29,410 nt of DNA, taken from positions 1 through 29,410 of the forward strand of contig JBNGIS010020593.1 of the NCBI GenBank assembly GCA_049999725.1, given 5' to 3'. Each line of letters starts with the position of its first letter. Within the stretch, counting starts at the first letter, position 1. Positions 10,462-20,586 of this stretch are shown in pieces. The notes beneath the pieces were generated by a model that searched no databases, was not told the DNA's origin, and saw only the letters and a program-made list of their open reading frames with translations. The translations under genes were made by a program, and so were the position numbers. This stretch comes from Haplomitrium mnioides (Eukaryota; Marchantiophyta; Haplomitriopsida; Calobryales).

Positions 10462-10861
10462 NNNNNNNNNNNNNNNNNNNNNNNNNNNNNNNNNNNNNNN
10501 NNNNNNNNNNNNNNNNNNNNNNNNNNNNNNNNNNNNNNNNNNNNNNNNNNNNNNNNNNNNNNNNNNNNNNNNNNNNNNNNNNNNNNNNNNNNNNNNNNNN
10601 NNNNNNNNNNNNNNNNNNNNNNNNNNNNNNNNNNNNNNNNNNNNNNNNNNNNNNNNNNNNNNNNNNNNNNNNNNNNNNNNNNNNNNNNNNNNNNNNNNNN
10701 NNNNNNNNNNNNNNNNNNNNNNNNNNNNNNNNNNNNNNNNNNNNNNNNNNNNNNNNNNNNNNNNNNNNNNNNNNNNNNNNNNNNNNNNNNNNNNNNNNNN
10801 NNNNNNNNNNNNNNNNNNNNNNNNNNNNNNNNNNNNNNNNNNNNNNNNNNNNNNNNNNNNN
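10462..10861. other. Assembly gap, 400 N
   Basis: Exactly 400 N. It lies in the short hairpin repeat zone of LTR-X: sequence resembling AGTGGGGA repeats occurs on both sides, so a collapsed tandem repeat may be the cause. Confidence 0.99.
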
Positions 10862-11626
10862 AAGTTTGATGTAAGAACAATAACTCTCATAAATCCATTT
10901 CAAACTTTCTCAGATCATTTGCAGGACCAGTTCGAACTTTCAAGATCACCCTTTCCTTCAGTCTGAATTGTCTATATATCACCATTTTGGCCGCTTAATC
11001 CTTCCCGCTTCGAATCCAATTTAACTAGTCCTCCACACTTAGGAAGGCTAATCGGAACCACTTAAGTAGGCTCCCCACTTAGGAAGGTTCAATTCCGCTA
11101 CATTCTACGGATCGGACTCCTCGCGGACAACACTCTTCAGATTCTTCGGATTCTTCAGATTCTCCGTGATCGAATCCTTCTCTTCAATCTTTCTAATTTA
11201 TCCCCACGCGCAGATACCATGGCCAAGTCATCGCTCCTTCATCGCAGATTTCATCTTCGCACAGATATCTCCTCGCATTCATATTCGAAATTCTTCTTCC
11301 ACTGATAGGACATGACCTTCTTCTCCATCGCAGGAGCTTTCAGCGCAATCTGCAGCCTTCACTTTGTAGCATCCTCTTCGAGCGCACAACGTGATCGCAG
11401 CCTTCCTCTTCATTCGTATACAGATCCCATCATTCTTCACATTTCTTCCTCATAGAAGAAAATCTTTCCTTCATACAAATCGATCTCGTCAATCCGTCAG
11501 ATCACAGAAGAGGAGCCTTCGTACAAATTGATTCTCCACCAGCTCGTCACACACTATAGCTGCATTTGTCCCATAAGTTTTCTCCAATAAACTACAAACA
11601 ATATATAACCATTTGACACTAACTCA

Positions 11627-11701
11627 CTTTCGAGAGGCATCCCCACAAGGGTATAAGGCCACAGCTTAATACTCTGCCCCTGGACGGATCTAGTTCAGGG
11701 C
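11627..11701 (-). other. Conserved core block of LTR-X (copy B)
   Basis: Minus-strand match to 1616-1697 and 14306-14378: GCCCTGAACTAGATCCGTCC, then GTGGCCTTATACCC, then ATGCCTCTCGAAAG. Confidence 0.55.
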
Positions 11702-12075
11702 ACATACAACAGGGCAACTTGTCCTCCGAGATACACTTCCACTGGCTCCTAGGCAAGCTGTCCATCAACACTAGAAATAGAAATAAATAGGGGCTAGCCT
11801 TGGCCCTCAACAACTAGATTAGTTTTACAATACAAAAATATATTTTTCTTTTTCTTCTTCTTCCCTAAAAAAGAAATCAACTTCCTCATCACCTAGCTTT
11901 CTCTCCTTTCCAACTACATCCCAAAATTTACTCACCAGTACTTATTTATATATTTTTACACTTTACACTCATTATACACAAAACTGAAGCTTTACTACTT
12001 CCCTCTCACTCCACTGCGCAGAAGAGACCTCCTTTGAGTTGTTTCTAACCTTTTGTCAGGAACTATGCTCCCACA

Positions 12076-12080
12076 AGGAT
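12076..12080. repeat. Target-site duplication of LTR-X copy B, right (AGGAT)
   Basis: Exact repeat of 8687-8691. Copia coding sequence resumes here. Confidence 0.88.
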
Positions 12081-13083
12081 GCTATAGGAGATGAGAGATG
12101 GGAGGCTGCAATGGTAGAAGAGATGGAAGCTCTTCAGAAAAACTAGACTTGGGTGCTGGTCGATTTACCCGAAGGGAAGAAAGCAATCAGATGCAAATAG
12201 GTCAACAAGTTGAAGAGGAGTGAAGATGGCAACATAAGCAGATTTAAGGCCAGGTTAGTGGCCAAGGGGTATGCCCAGACTCATGGGATAGACTATGAGG
12301 AGACCTTCAGCCTTGTAGCAAGAATGACAACCGTTCGGGCAGTTATAGCACTAGCTGCATCGAAAAAGTGGACTTTGCAACAAATGGATGTAAAAAATGC
12401 ATTTCTACATGGGGAGCTTGAAGAGGAGGTGTACATGGTACAGCCACCTGGTTTTGTTGATCTAGAGCATTCAGATCAGGTATGCAAGCTGAAGAAGGCA
12501 CTATATAGGTTGAAGCAAGCACCTCGAGGATGGTCTAACAAGATAAGCAAATATCTTGTTTCGGTGGGCTTCAAGGTGTCAGAGGCTGATTATTATCTGT
12601 ATGTAAGGAAAATAGAGAAAGGTATAATGCTCATTCTGATCTATGTAGATGATTTAATTATGACAAGAGGGAGTGAGCAAGATATTGCTGAAGTGAAGAA
12701 ATTGCTGCAACAAAAGTTCGACATGAAGGATCTTGGTGAGTTACGACATTTCTTTGGAATTGAGGTGATTAAAATAGAGTAGGGAATATGGATGATCCAG
12801 AGGCAGTATGCCTTGGATATGCTGGCCAAATATGGCATGACAGGTTGCAAACCGATTGCAACTCCTTTAGATCAGAATACAAAAATGATCAGTCATGAAG
12901 GAGAGTTGATTGAGGATCCAACAGGGTTCAGACAGATGGTAGGCAGCCTAATTTACATTACCATCACCAGACCAGATCTAAGTTATGTTGTAGGTCTGGT
13001 AAGTCAGTTTATGCAGGATCTAAGAAAGCAGCATTTGGATGTAGTGCGCAGAATTTTTCGGTATGTAAAAGCTACAATTCAAT
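12081..13083 (+). pseudogene. Copia reverse transcriptase, decayed
   Basis: RVT_2-type reverse transcriptase that copies element RNA into cDNA. The frame opens with DERWEAAMVEEMEALQKN, then a TAG at 12144 and a TAG at 12198. Conserved motifs follow in order: FKARLVAKGYAQ, QQMDVKNAFLHGEL (first catalytic Asp at 12387), ALYRLKQAPRGW, and YVDD (12642-12653) with both Asp codons intact. A TAG at 12780 interrupts before RQYALDMLAKYGM, and the thumb and connection region contains GSLIYITITRPDLSY. No frameshift occurs until the T-run at 13120-13125. Catalytic residues are preserved, so loss of function is due to stops and the copy B insertion upstream. Confidence 0.93.
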
Positions 13084-13635
13084 ATGGGCTGTTTTATGAC
13101 AGCAACAACAAATTTGAGCTTTTTTGGTTTCACAAATGCAGATTGGGCAGGAAGTGCCAGTGATAGGAGGTCCACTAATGGCTTTGTTTTTTCATTTGGA
13201 AGTGCTGGAATTGCTTGGAGCAGCAAAAAGCAACCTACATTTGCTTTATCAAGTACGGAGTCTGAATACAGGGGGGCAGCCATGGCCACATGTGAGGTAA
13301 TGTGGTTACTGAAATTACTACAAGATTTGCATGTAAGAGTGGAGGAACCATTGAAGGTTCATTGCGACAATATTAGCAGTATTCAATTGGCTAACAATCA
13401 TGTTTTTCATGCACGTTCAAAGCACATTGAGGTGCATTATCATTTTGTGAGAGAGAAAGTGTTGGCCAGGGTGATTGATTTTCTGTACATCAGCACTGAA
13501 GGACAGGTTGCTGATATTTTTACAAAGGCGTTGGGCGCCGAAAAGTTGCAGAAATTCAGACGGCAACTTGGTGCACATATGTTGAGCTCGAGGGGGAGTG
13601 TTGAAATATCGAGCTCTAATAGGCTACCATGCTGA
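13084..13635 (+). pseudogene. Copia RNase H, decayed at its start
   Basis: Removes RNA from the RNA-DNA hybrid. One extra T in the run at 13120-13125 shifts the frame from the RT. In the new frame GFTNADWAG (Asp at 13141), SSTESEY (Glu at 13258) and HCDNISSIQL (Asp at 13366) supply an intact catalytic set. It is followed by ARSKHIEVHYHFVRE and QVADIFTKAL, the standard Copia C-terminus. The frame reads through the polypurine tract into the 3' LTR before stopping at 13633, which is common in Copia elements. Confidence 0.92.
13591..13598 (+). promoter_or_regulatory. Copia polypurine tract
   Basis: AGGGGGAG directly abuts the 3' LTR start at 13599, the expected plus-strand primer position. Confidence 0.9.
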
Positions 13636-13795
13636 GCTGGCAGCCCCCTTAGTTCAGTTAGGGTTAATTTTATATGTGGGGCAGATTGGAGTCGCGTGTG
13701 CACTCCTCCCCTTGATGTATTTTTGAGGCCATTGAGCCATTGTGAATATATGCAGTTTTTCTCCGCACCCTGTGAGCGCAGCGTAATTGTTGACA
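13599..13795 (+). repeat. Copia 3' LTR
   Basis: 197 bp, same length and termini as 4557-4753, with 11 differences (10 transitions). Followed by CCTTG at 13796-13800. Confidence 0.93.
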
Positions 13796-13800
13796 CCTTG
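13796..13800. repeat. Target-site duplication of Copia, right (CCTTG)
   Basis: Exact match to 4552-4556. Confidence 0.92.
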
Positions 13801-14001
13801 TCCTTGTGGGCTCGATATTGGATCACAGCAATTTGATCCTGAATACTTGTAGGATGTTGCAACATGAGATTTCTTTCATCCATGGTATCTTGGATTGCGA
13901 TTGAGAAATATGGTCAGGAGATTTGATAGCATTCGTAGTATCTTGGAGTGCTGAAAGATTTGTCGAAGAGATTCTACTTGTGTTTGATGGTTGTGCTGAA
14001 G
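13801..14001. other. Unassigned DNA between Copia and LTR-X copy C
   Basis: Continuation of the Copia target sequence. No coding potential recognised. With copy C removed it joins 17527 onward (GCTGAAG, ATTTG, TGAAGAACC). Confidence 0.5.
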
Positions 14002-14006
14002 ATTTG
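14002..14006. repeat. Target-site duplication of LTR-X copy C, left (ATTTG)
   Basis: ATTTG precedes TGTGAGAGC and recurs at 17522-17526 after the CA end of the LTR. Confidence 0.85.
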
Positions 14007-14305
14007 TGTGAGAGCATAGTTGCTGACAGAAGGTCAGAAACAACTTGAAAGAGTTCTTTCGGTGTGGTGGAGTAAGAAAGAAATGGTAAAGTTTCAGTTT
14101 TGGGTATAACAATGGTAAAAATGTATATAAGGAGTTATGAGGAAGTTGATTTCTTTCTAAGGGGAAAAAATATTTTTAATAAAACTTATCTATGCAATGA
14201 GGGCCAGCTAGCTTCTAGCTATCCCTATCTATTTCTGCTAGAGTGTTTGTTGGTCGACAGCTTACCTATGAGCCAGCTGAAGTATATTGAAGGACAGTTG
14301 TTGAT

Positions 14306-14378
14306 GCCCTGAACTAGGTCCGTCCAAGGGCAGGAAGCAGCGGTGGCCTTACACCCCAGTGGGGCTGCCTCTCGAAAG
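14306..14378 (+). other. Conserved core block of LTR-X (copy C)
   Basis: Same ordered motifs as 1616-1697: GCCCTGAACTAGGTCCGTCC, GTGGCCTTACACCCC, GGCTGCCTCTCGAAAG. Confidence 0.55.
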
Positions 14379-14587
14379 GAGGAGAGTGGTGAATCGTTAT
14401 ATATTACTCCTAAGTTAGCAGGAAGCACTTATGGGATATTTGGAATGAACCTGAGAAGGCCACCTATGAAGAAATGCCTCTACGAGGAGGAGAATCTCCT
14501 ATGAGGAAGAAAGGGGCAGCGTTGAAGTGTAATGTGGAGGAAGAGATCAGTCCAGCAACGAAGACAAATCCTCTGCGAATTTGAAAT

Positions 14588-14962
14588 ATGGAGAAGATTT
14601 CTGTAAAGAAGGGAGTCTTCAGGTTCAAGCCTTCAAATCATGACCAAAATATCAAATACCACGTATCGACTATTTCTATTAACATGAGCATTGCGTCATA
14701 TTCACGAGTTGGGAAGAATTTTGGATATTTTGAAGGTATGGATTTCTATCTTCTCAGCAGACGAGATCAGAAAGGCAGGATTCAGTATGTTCGTGTGAAG
14801 TGGTTCTACCCAAGTAAAAATCCTCAGACGCATCATTCACCGGAGTTGTCGGCGTTGTCGAAGCTTGCAGAAGAAGCGGGGCAAGTAGACATTTTATACC
14901 ATTCTTATGTTTCTTCTGTTGAGGCCATGTGTGGTCAGTACCAGCAACTGTCATGCAAATAG
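14588..14962 (+). pseudogene. Possible captured BAH-like gene fragment inside LTR-X copy C
   Basis: A 124-codon uninterrupted frame starting at ATG 14588, with a stop codon two codons upstream. It lies in a segment of about 640 bp absent from the other LTR-X copies. The translation has IQYVRVKWFYPS about residue 64-75 and VDILYHSYVSSVEAMCGQ about residue 99-116. This resembles the layout of plant BAH domains, where a V-x-WFYRP strand is followed by an ELFYS-type segment, but it lacks several usual residues. If correct, it is a fragment of a chromatin-protein gene carried by the LTR. It may also be a chance open frame. I am unsure. Confidence 0.3.
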
Positions 14963-17521
14963 AGTTCAATGGCATCAAGCTTCATCACTCGATGGGCATA
15001 AGAAGATAGCTTTTGAGAAAATTGGTGAAATCGGTTTCATGTATACGGCATTCCTCAAGCTTCCTATAATTGATGCGTAAGGTTGCGACACTTATTGTGT
15101 TATCTTCAGGTGTCTAAAATGACCAAATTGTTGTGGGGTTTAATTGCTCAACACTACCTCTGGATCCACTAAAGTTGTATTTAGTTACAATGTACTCCAG
15201 CTGGAGTTGATCAGAAGGATTCAACAGTGAAGAATTGGCCTATGCAAGAGCCTTGTTGTGGAAATTCTATAAGCAAAAATGCAGTCCTGCGAAGAGGTCG
15301 AGCTATTGCGTGAGCCTGTGCGGAGTGCCCAATTGAGAGGTCCGAGAGGAAATTCATGGGTGTGAAGATCCCCTGTGGAAACCCTGCAAAGAAACTGAGG
15401 TGAAAGAAGGTCTTGACAATGAAGGTAAATTACGAAGAGATCCTTGCGATGGTGGAATTGGTTGCACGCAACCGTGCAAAATATGAATGAAAAGAAGAGA
15501 GTTTTGCGAAATCAGAATTGACGAAGGCTGTTGCAAAGAAATTGCCTTACGATAAAGATACCTAGTGAATTGACCTGTGAAGAATTGAAGAAGTGTTGTA
15601 AATCGATCCTTGTGGAAAGAGAAGACTTGTGCGGGGGCCCGGTGCAAAAATTCTATGAGCAAAAAGTAAATTGGGCAGAAATAAGATCAATCAGTCCAAC
15701 GAGGGAAGCGATCAGCGATGAAATTCTGCTATGCGGAGTTGTTTGAATTAGGAGGAGTTATCTTTTTCTAAAGGAACAGGATTTGTTTGAAAATTTGAAG
15801 GAAAGTCCGTGAGTCCGAAGAAGGTATCAGAAGAAAATCCTCCGAAGTGGGGTGCCCCAGTTAAGGTAGATCTGATGTAAGTCCGAAGTGGGGATCCGTG
15901 TGGTACGAGATGTGTCCGATGTAGAGCTACGATGTGAGAGCCCTAGTTAAAATGGTTCCGAGTGGAGTTCTCAGTTAAAAGGGATCCGATGTGAGGTATT
16001 TGACGGATTGTAAAAGCAAAACGGTGATAAGCGAAACCTTGAATAAGCGAAGCAGTGATTGGTGAAAAGGTGACTTGTCAACATTCTGTGCTGAGTGAGG
16101 ATTGTTGTGGAAGAATAGGCACGAAGTAAAAGATGAAGGGCAAAGCAACAACTTATTGTGGTTTTGGTGCTGATTGTGGAATTCGAATCGAAAGGTCGAA
16201 ACGGACGCTTGGTGGAATTGGAAAAGCTCGAAAATTGAAAAAGGAGGAAATGAAGAGTTAGTGGAAAGCTCAAAAATTAGTATAAGAACATTTGTTAGTA
16301 ATTATTTCTTATTGTGAGCGAAGTTAGTATAAGTCAGTGGAAGCTAGCTAATTAGTTTAAGAACGAGTTGAGAGTAGTTAGTTTTTATTGAAAGATTAGT
16401 GAGAAAAAGTTAGTTTAGGAGAGAATTAAGTTAGTTTTGTTGTGAACTGTTATGACAGTTACTTATCAATTGAGTAGGATAGGGGGTACAAGCCTGATGG
16501 CGAGCTTCTGTTCTGTTGGTTATCTCATTGTACATTTTGTGGTTCAAGTAAAATTCAAGAGATTCTTGTCTGTGAGGTCTTCTGCTCTTGGAAATTGCAG
16601 ATTCAGAAGGAGCAGTATGATGAATGAATAAGGAATTGAAGTCAGAGTTTGGTGGTAAATGTTCTGCAGGTTTTCAATTGAAGAAATTAGACATATTGCA
16701 ATAGAGAAGTGCATATCAGGGGGTACCTAAGTGTATTCTGCTAGTAGGTCTGGATTCTGAATTCCATATTGTAATTTGTGGGAGATTTAGTGGCAAATTC
16801 AGTCTGCTTTGAGCTCTGTTTTGTTCTATGGTTGTGTATATGTGTTAGTTTGTAAATCTTTAAGGAGAGAACCTTATGTGATTCTTCAATTAGTGGATGC
16901 TTGTTGGTGGGTTGCAGTAGAGCAAGTATTGCTTAGAATTATGTGTGCCTATGGAATAGGTGGGCATTTCACAAGCAAACAGAGTAGTGGGTGGTTGGAG
17001 GAACAACGGTTGGATATGAGATCAGGAGGATTGTTCCATAGCTGAGTTCTCAGCATCAAGCTTTAGGGTATATTGGGTTGGAGTGGCATGAGTATCTAGT
17101 TTGAGGGAAGAGAAGTGGTGTAATAAAGGTAGGCACTGGAGTGTTGTTTTGAGAGTTTCAAGCAAGTTGGGTAACTGGTTGCTTGGGAACATCTCTGATA
17201 TAGTTCAAGTTTTAAATCAACCTGTACATCAGTTTTCTTATCCTATGAATGTCAATCATGCAATTTGTGTGATTCTTGGTTGTTGTTCTGTTATGTTGAG
17301 CAATTAGAAATGTTTGTGTGTGGTTTTGTGGAGAGAGGGTTGTCAGACCTAGAGAAGGAGAGCAGTCCATCTCTGAATTGATAGAGTGCAGTTTCAGAAC
17401 TCTTTAAGGAATTTGGAAAGTCGTTAAAAACGATTTAAGAGCAGATTTCTATGTAGATCTTGTGTGGTTCAATCTCTAGTTGCGCTTTTCAGGGCTAGAG
17501 TGCCGCTGTTGTGCTATGACA

Positions 17522-17526
17522 ATTTG
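17522..17526. repeat. Target-site duplication of LTR-X copy C, right (ATTTG)
   Basis: Exact repeat of 14002-14006. Confidence 0.85.
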
Positions 17527-20500
17527 TGAAGAACCTGAAGACAAACAGATTGCAGAATTTTTGGTGTGTGAGGTTGTTGCAATAGACCTCGAGGAAAATT
17601 TTGGTGGTTGGATTGTGATTGCTGCAATCAAATTTCAAAGAAGGCTTGAGCTTTATCATTGTTTTGTGAAAATCATCAAAGAATCAAGATGCATCATCGT
17701 TGTTGGCATCTTGTTGCTACCTTGAAAGCAGATTTTAGGGATTGCCTTCATTAAGTCGTTGCGGAAGGAAATTGCAGAAAAAGAGCCCATGCTTCTTTGA
17801 AGAAGGAACTTCCTAGATCTTCATTAATCTTGATGCAGAAAATTATAAATTGAAGACTTCAAAGGTTGACATTTGAGCAGAGGAAGAAGACTCGTCAAAG
17901 AGAGAGCTTCTCAGATTTTTGTCGAGTTGCTCGGACCTCCTCAAGCAACGAAAACAGTAGGGATCTTGTGGAACGGTAGCTAAATCTTTGAGGGGGCCCG
18001 AGGAGTAGAAAGTGATTTGCTGGTGCGTTTCTGGAAGAGGTGATGCGTTCTACAAACAGAGAAAAGGAAAAGGGGTGTTAAGTCAATGAAAGCCGTCAAA
18101 ATTATTGCAGAAATTGATTGGAGTGTCTGAGATTGGTGCTTGAAGATTTCTTGGCTACCAAGAATTTGTTGGAAATATCTGTTTGAGCAAACACAGATCT
18201 TTGAGCAGCAGGATCATCAAGCAACGTCGAGTGCAGGGGCATCTTCAAGAAGGGGACGGGTTGCGAGTGTCGAGCAGACCTTTCGAGTAGAGGTGTTTAG
18301 GGATTTTGCGGTTCCTTTGCTGCTCAAAACCTATTCAAGGATTTGCAGAGTATTTTTCATCGAAGATGAGCAATCAATCTGGTCCTTCATCGAGCAACAT
18401 TCGAGGGGGTGCGACATCAACTATTGTTCTAGGGATTTGGCAAGCCTGATTTCTTCCTCAAAGACAGTCATGTAGCTCATAGCTTCTCTGCTCGTTTTCA
18501 AGGTGAATAAAATCACAAAGTTTAGAGGTTCCTTGAGCTATTGAAGGCATAGACTTCTTCAAGGAGCAACAACATTTCTTGGAGTAAGAATCGTTGAGGG
18601 ATTCACCGGTGTTCAGGGATTTGTTGCAATTTTCTAAGGGCTGTAAAGGTCCACGTTGAGTAGGGAATTTGTGACATCTGTTGCTGCAAGAAATTTCTCT
18701 AGGGATCTATATGGTGGAGAATCTTAAGGAGTTATCAACACAAATCAAATGACCAGTTGAGAGCAGCCTTTGTTCTTTGTCGAGCATAAGAGTTCTTCGT
18801 GCAACATTTGTTCTTTATTGAGCAACAAGCTTGTAGGGATTTTGCGACTTGGTTTTTTTGCTGAGACTTTATCAAACTAGCTTTGATAGTTGTTGTAGAG
18901 GACAGAGGGCGAATTCGCAACCAGGTTTGTTCAAGCAAGGGTTGTGAGCATTGATCTACTAAGCAATGGAGTCACTGCAGAACTGCCAACAACAATTACA
19001 GAATTCCCTTCAAGACCTCTGTCTTGTTTGAGTTGTTTGGTCAAGGAGAACTAAGCTTCAAAAAGTTCACAGGGTTGTTCAATTGCAAGGGATTAGTTTC
19101 TGCCTATCCTACATTTCCTAGTTGTAATCAATCAAGAAAAGCAAATGATGCTGTGAGACAGAGCTTTCTTTGGAAGTCTATTCCTTTTCTCCACAGATTT
19201 TACCCAAAAATTCTACTTGATGCTCCAAAAAATCATCAAAAGGCAGAAATTGTTGTAGATTGATTTGCAAAGAAGCAGCCTTGAGTTATCAAGAGCAATT
19301 GAGCGATTTAGAGCTGCATCTCTTCTTGTGGCCAAATTGCAAAGTTCAAAAATTCTTCCTCAAGGTTGGACAGTCAATTTGTAAAAGGGCTATCTTGGCA
19401 ATCAATGATTCCTTGCTGGGCTGAGAGAAAGGGAACCTCTTCTTATACTGGCATCAGTTATTGCATCAGAAAACAAAGGATTTTATTGAGCATCAAGTTT
19501 TTCTTTCCACAATTTCAGTGAGCAACAAAGCTCTACTGCACAAGATCATAGAAAGGGCATTGAGGTGCAGGGCAAGGTTCTTCATTGAGCAGTTCTTATG
19601 AGTAGAGAAAGAAGCGATTTACTCTATTTTAGATTGAAGAGAACCTTGACCTGATCAAAGAAAGCATTATACTATGCTCCAAGGTAAGAATGCAGATCTA
19701 ACAAACTAGATCTGACAAAGAAAAAGGAAAGAGGAAAATCAGAGTGACACTCTGTATTTGTGATCAACACGTTACAAAGTGGATACTCTGTTTTTGCACA
19801 AATCAAGAAAAATCTGTTGGGAAGAAAGCTGCATATCAGAATTTCAGAATCACCGACAAGAGTACATTGTTTGGGGCTGATAGGAGAGTCTTGGACTAAG
19901 CCAAAAGAGCATGTGCTTTGTTTGTAGGTGGTGGTTCATAAGAGACCCGCTGCCAAATCTGTTTGCAACACAGAGCAAGGGTATTTGAACTAATTAGAAT
20001 TAAAAACAGAATTTTTGGAAAAATAAAATAAAATAAAATAATTTTCTGAATTTAAAAAGGCTGAACTAGACCCTCTGCTGAGCGGTGCAAGGGTGGCAGG
20101 AGTCCACCAGCACGCTCTCAAGGCACAGGCTATTTGGACGCCTAGATTTTTGCTACAGTGAACTGAAGACTTGTTTGCAAAAAACCGAAGATTGGTCTGT
20201 AGTGCTCTGGAGGTGAGCAAAAAAATTCTGTTTTGAGTTGTCAAATTTTGTTCCTAAGTTGAGAAGAAGACCAATCAACTAGGATTTCCAAGCAAGATGT
20301 ACCCTATCCAAAGGAGAAGTCAGGGTCACTTGTGATGATTTGCACATTTCAGCCAACTTGTGGGCGAGTGGCTGAGTGGCAATAGCACAACCTATGAGTT
20401 GTGAGTGAGTTCAGCTGAGTAGAGGCCAACACGGAGCCAGAGGGTGGAAGGTTGCAGTACAACATCACTGGTAGTGGTATCCATCTTTGACCTGCAGTAA

Positions 20501-20586
20501 GAGCGACTTAGCAACTAGTAAGTGGCCATACATCAAACAAAGAGGAGGAGGCTCTTTCCAGCACTCAGGTACATTCCCCGTTGTCT
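17527..20586 (+). other. Gypsy leader, non-coding, about 3 kb
   Basis: No recognisable protein domain on either strand. Open stretches such as 18140-18475 have no family resemblance I can name. Phrases like GAGCAAC and AGGGATTTTG recur through 18200-18850, hinting at old internal duplication. It contains an AAATA microsatellite (20019-20041) and a weak tRNA-like segment (20369-20417). By position it is the untranslated leader of the gypsy element, perhaps with unrecognised older insertions. Confidence 0.45.
20019..20041. repeat. (AAATA)n microsatellite
   Basis: Four to five copies of a 5-bp A/T unit. Confidence 0.8.

Larger units (their letters stand above)
8692..12075 (-). mobile_element. 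LTR-X copy B: LTR plus primer-site remnant plus inverted LTR tip
   Basis: Read on the minus strand: a full LTR-X from 12075 (TGTGGGAGCATAG) to 8934 (CTACGACA), then GATTTTTGGCGCG (8933-8921), which looks like the spacer and first bases of a primer-binding site, then an inverted copy of the LTR's first 229 bp (8920-8692). Both outer ends are therefore the same U3 tip, TGTGGGAGC...GCTCCCACA, flanked by AGGAT. The arms (8692-8920 and 11846-12075) differ by three transitions and one T-run indel. This is neither a normal solo LTR nor a typical DNA transposon. There is no coding potential. Confidence 0.85.
8934..12075 (-). repeat. LTR-X unit within copy B
   Basis: About 3.14 kb including 400 N. 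Starts TGTGGGAGCATAG at 12075 and ends TGCTACGACA at 8934. Colinear with the solo LTR at 14007-17521 except that it lacks that copy's 14588-15225 segment. Contains the conserved core (11627-11701), the hairpin repeat zone around the gap, and a TTTCAGAACTCTTTAA block near its 3' end. No gene. Confidence 0.85.
4557..13795 (+). mobile_element. Ty1/Copia retrotransposon, interrupted by LTR-X copy B
   Basis: Complete structural element: 197-bp LTRs, initiator-Met primer site, gag, protease, integrase, RT, RNase H in Copia order, polypurine tract, and perfect CCTTG duplications. The LTRs differ at 11 of 197 positions, 10 of them transitions. The polyprotein has at least a dozen in-frame stops and several frameshifts. 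The RT domain is split by a 3384-bp insertion at 8692-12075. Without that insertion and its AGGAT duplicate the element would be about 5.85 kb, including a 100-base assembly gap. Confidence 0.93.
14007..17521 (+). mobile_element. LTR-X copy C: 3.5-kb solo LTR
   Basis: Starts TGTGAGAGCATAG and ends TGTGCTATGACA, with ATTTG on both sides. That makes 3515 bp bounded by TG...CA and a 5-bp duplication, with no primer site, polyprotein or second LTR inside: a solo LTR left by LTR-LTR recombination. Colinear with copy B (reversed) and, less clearly, copy A. It carries an extra segment at about 14588-15225 not seen in the other two. The 3' block TTTCAGAACTCTTTAA (17390-17406) matches copy B closely. 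Confidence 0.85.

Noticed and set aside
10342-10966. Open frames spanning the 400-N gap
   Set aside because: Most of their length is N, so they are artefacts of the gap.
8692-12075. Terminal-inverted-repeat DNA transposon (for example Mutator-like) with 229-bp arms
   Set aside because: The duplication is 5 bp with TG...CA ends. The body equals a solo LTR seen elsewhere with its own CA end and duplications, and a primer-site-like remnant lies at the inner edge of one arm.
13440-13883. 147-codon minus-strand open frame over the Copia RNase H and 3' LTR
   Set aside because: It is a shadow of the RNase H coding sequence and LTR; the same LTR gives a similar shadow at 4512-4754.
18140-18475. 111-codon open frame in the gypsy leader
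   Set aside because: No recognisable motif, and composition resembles the surrounding non-coding repeats.
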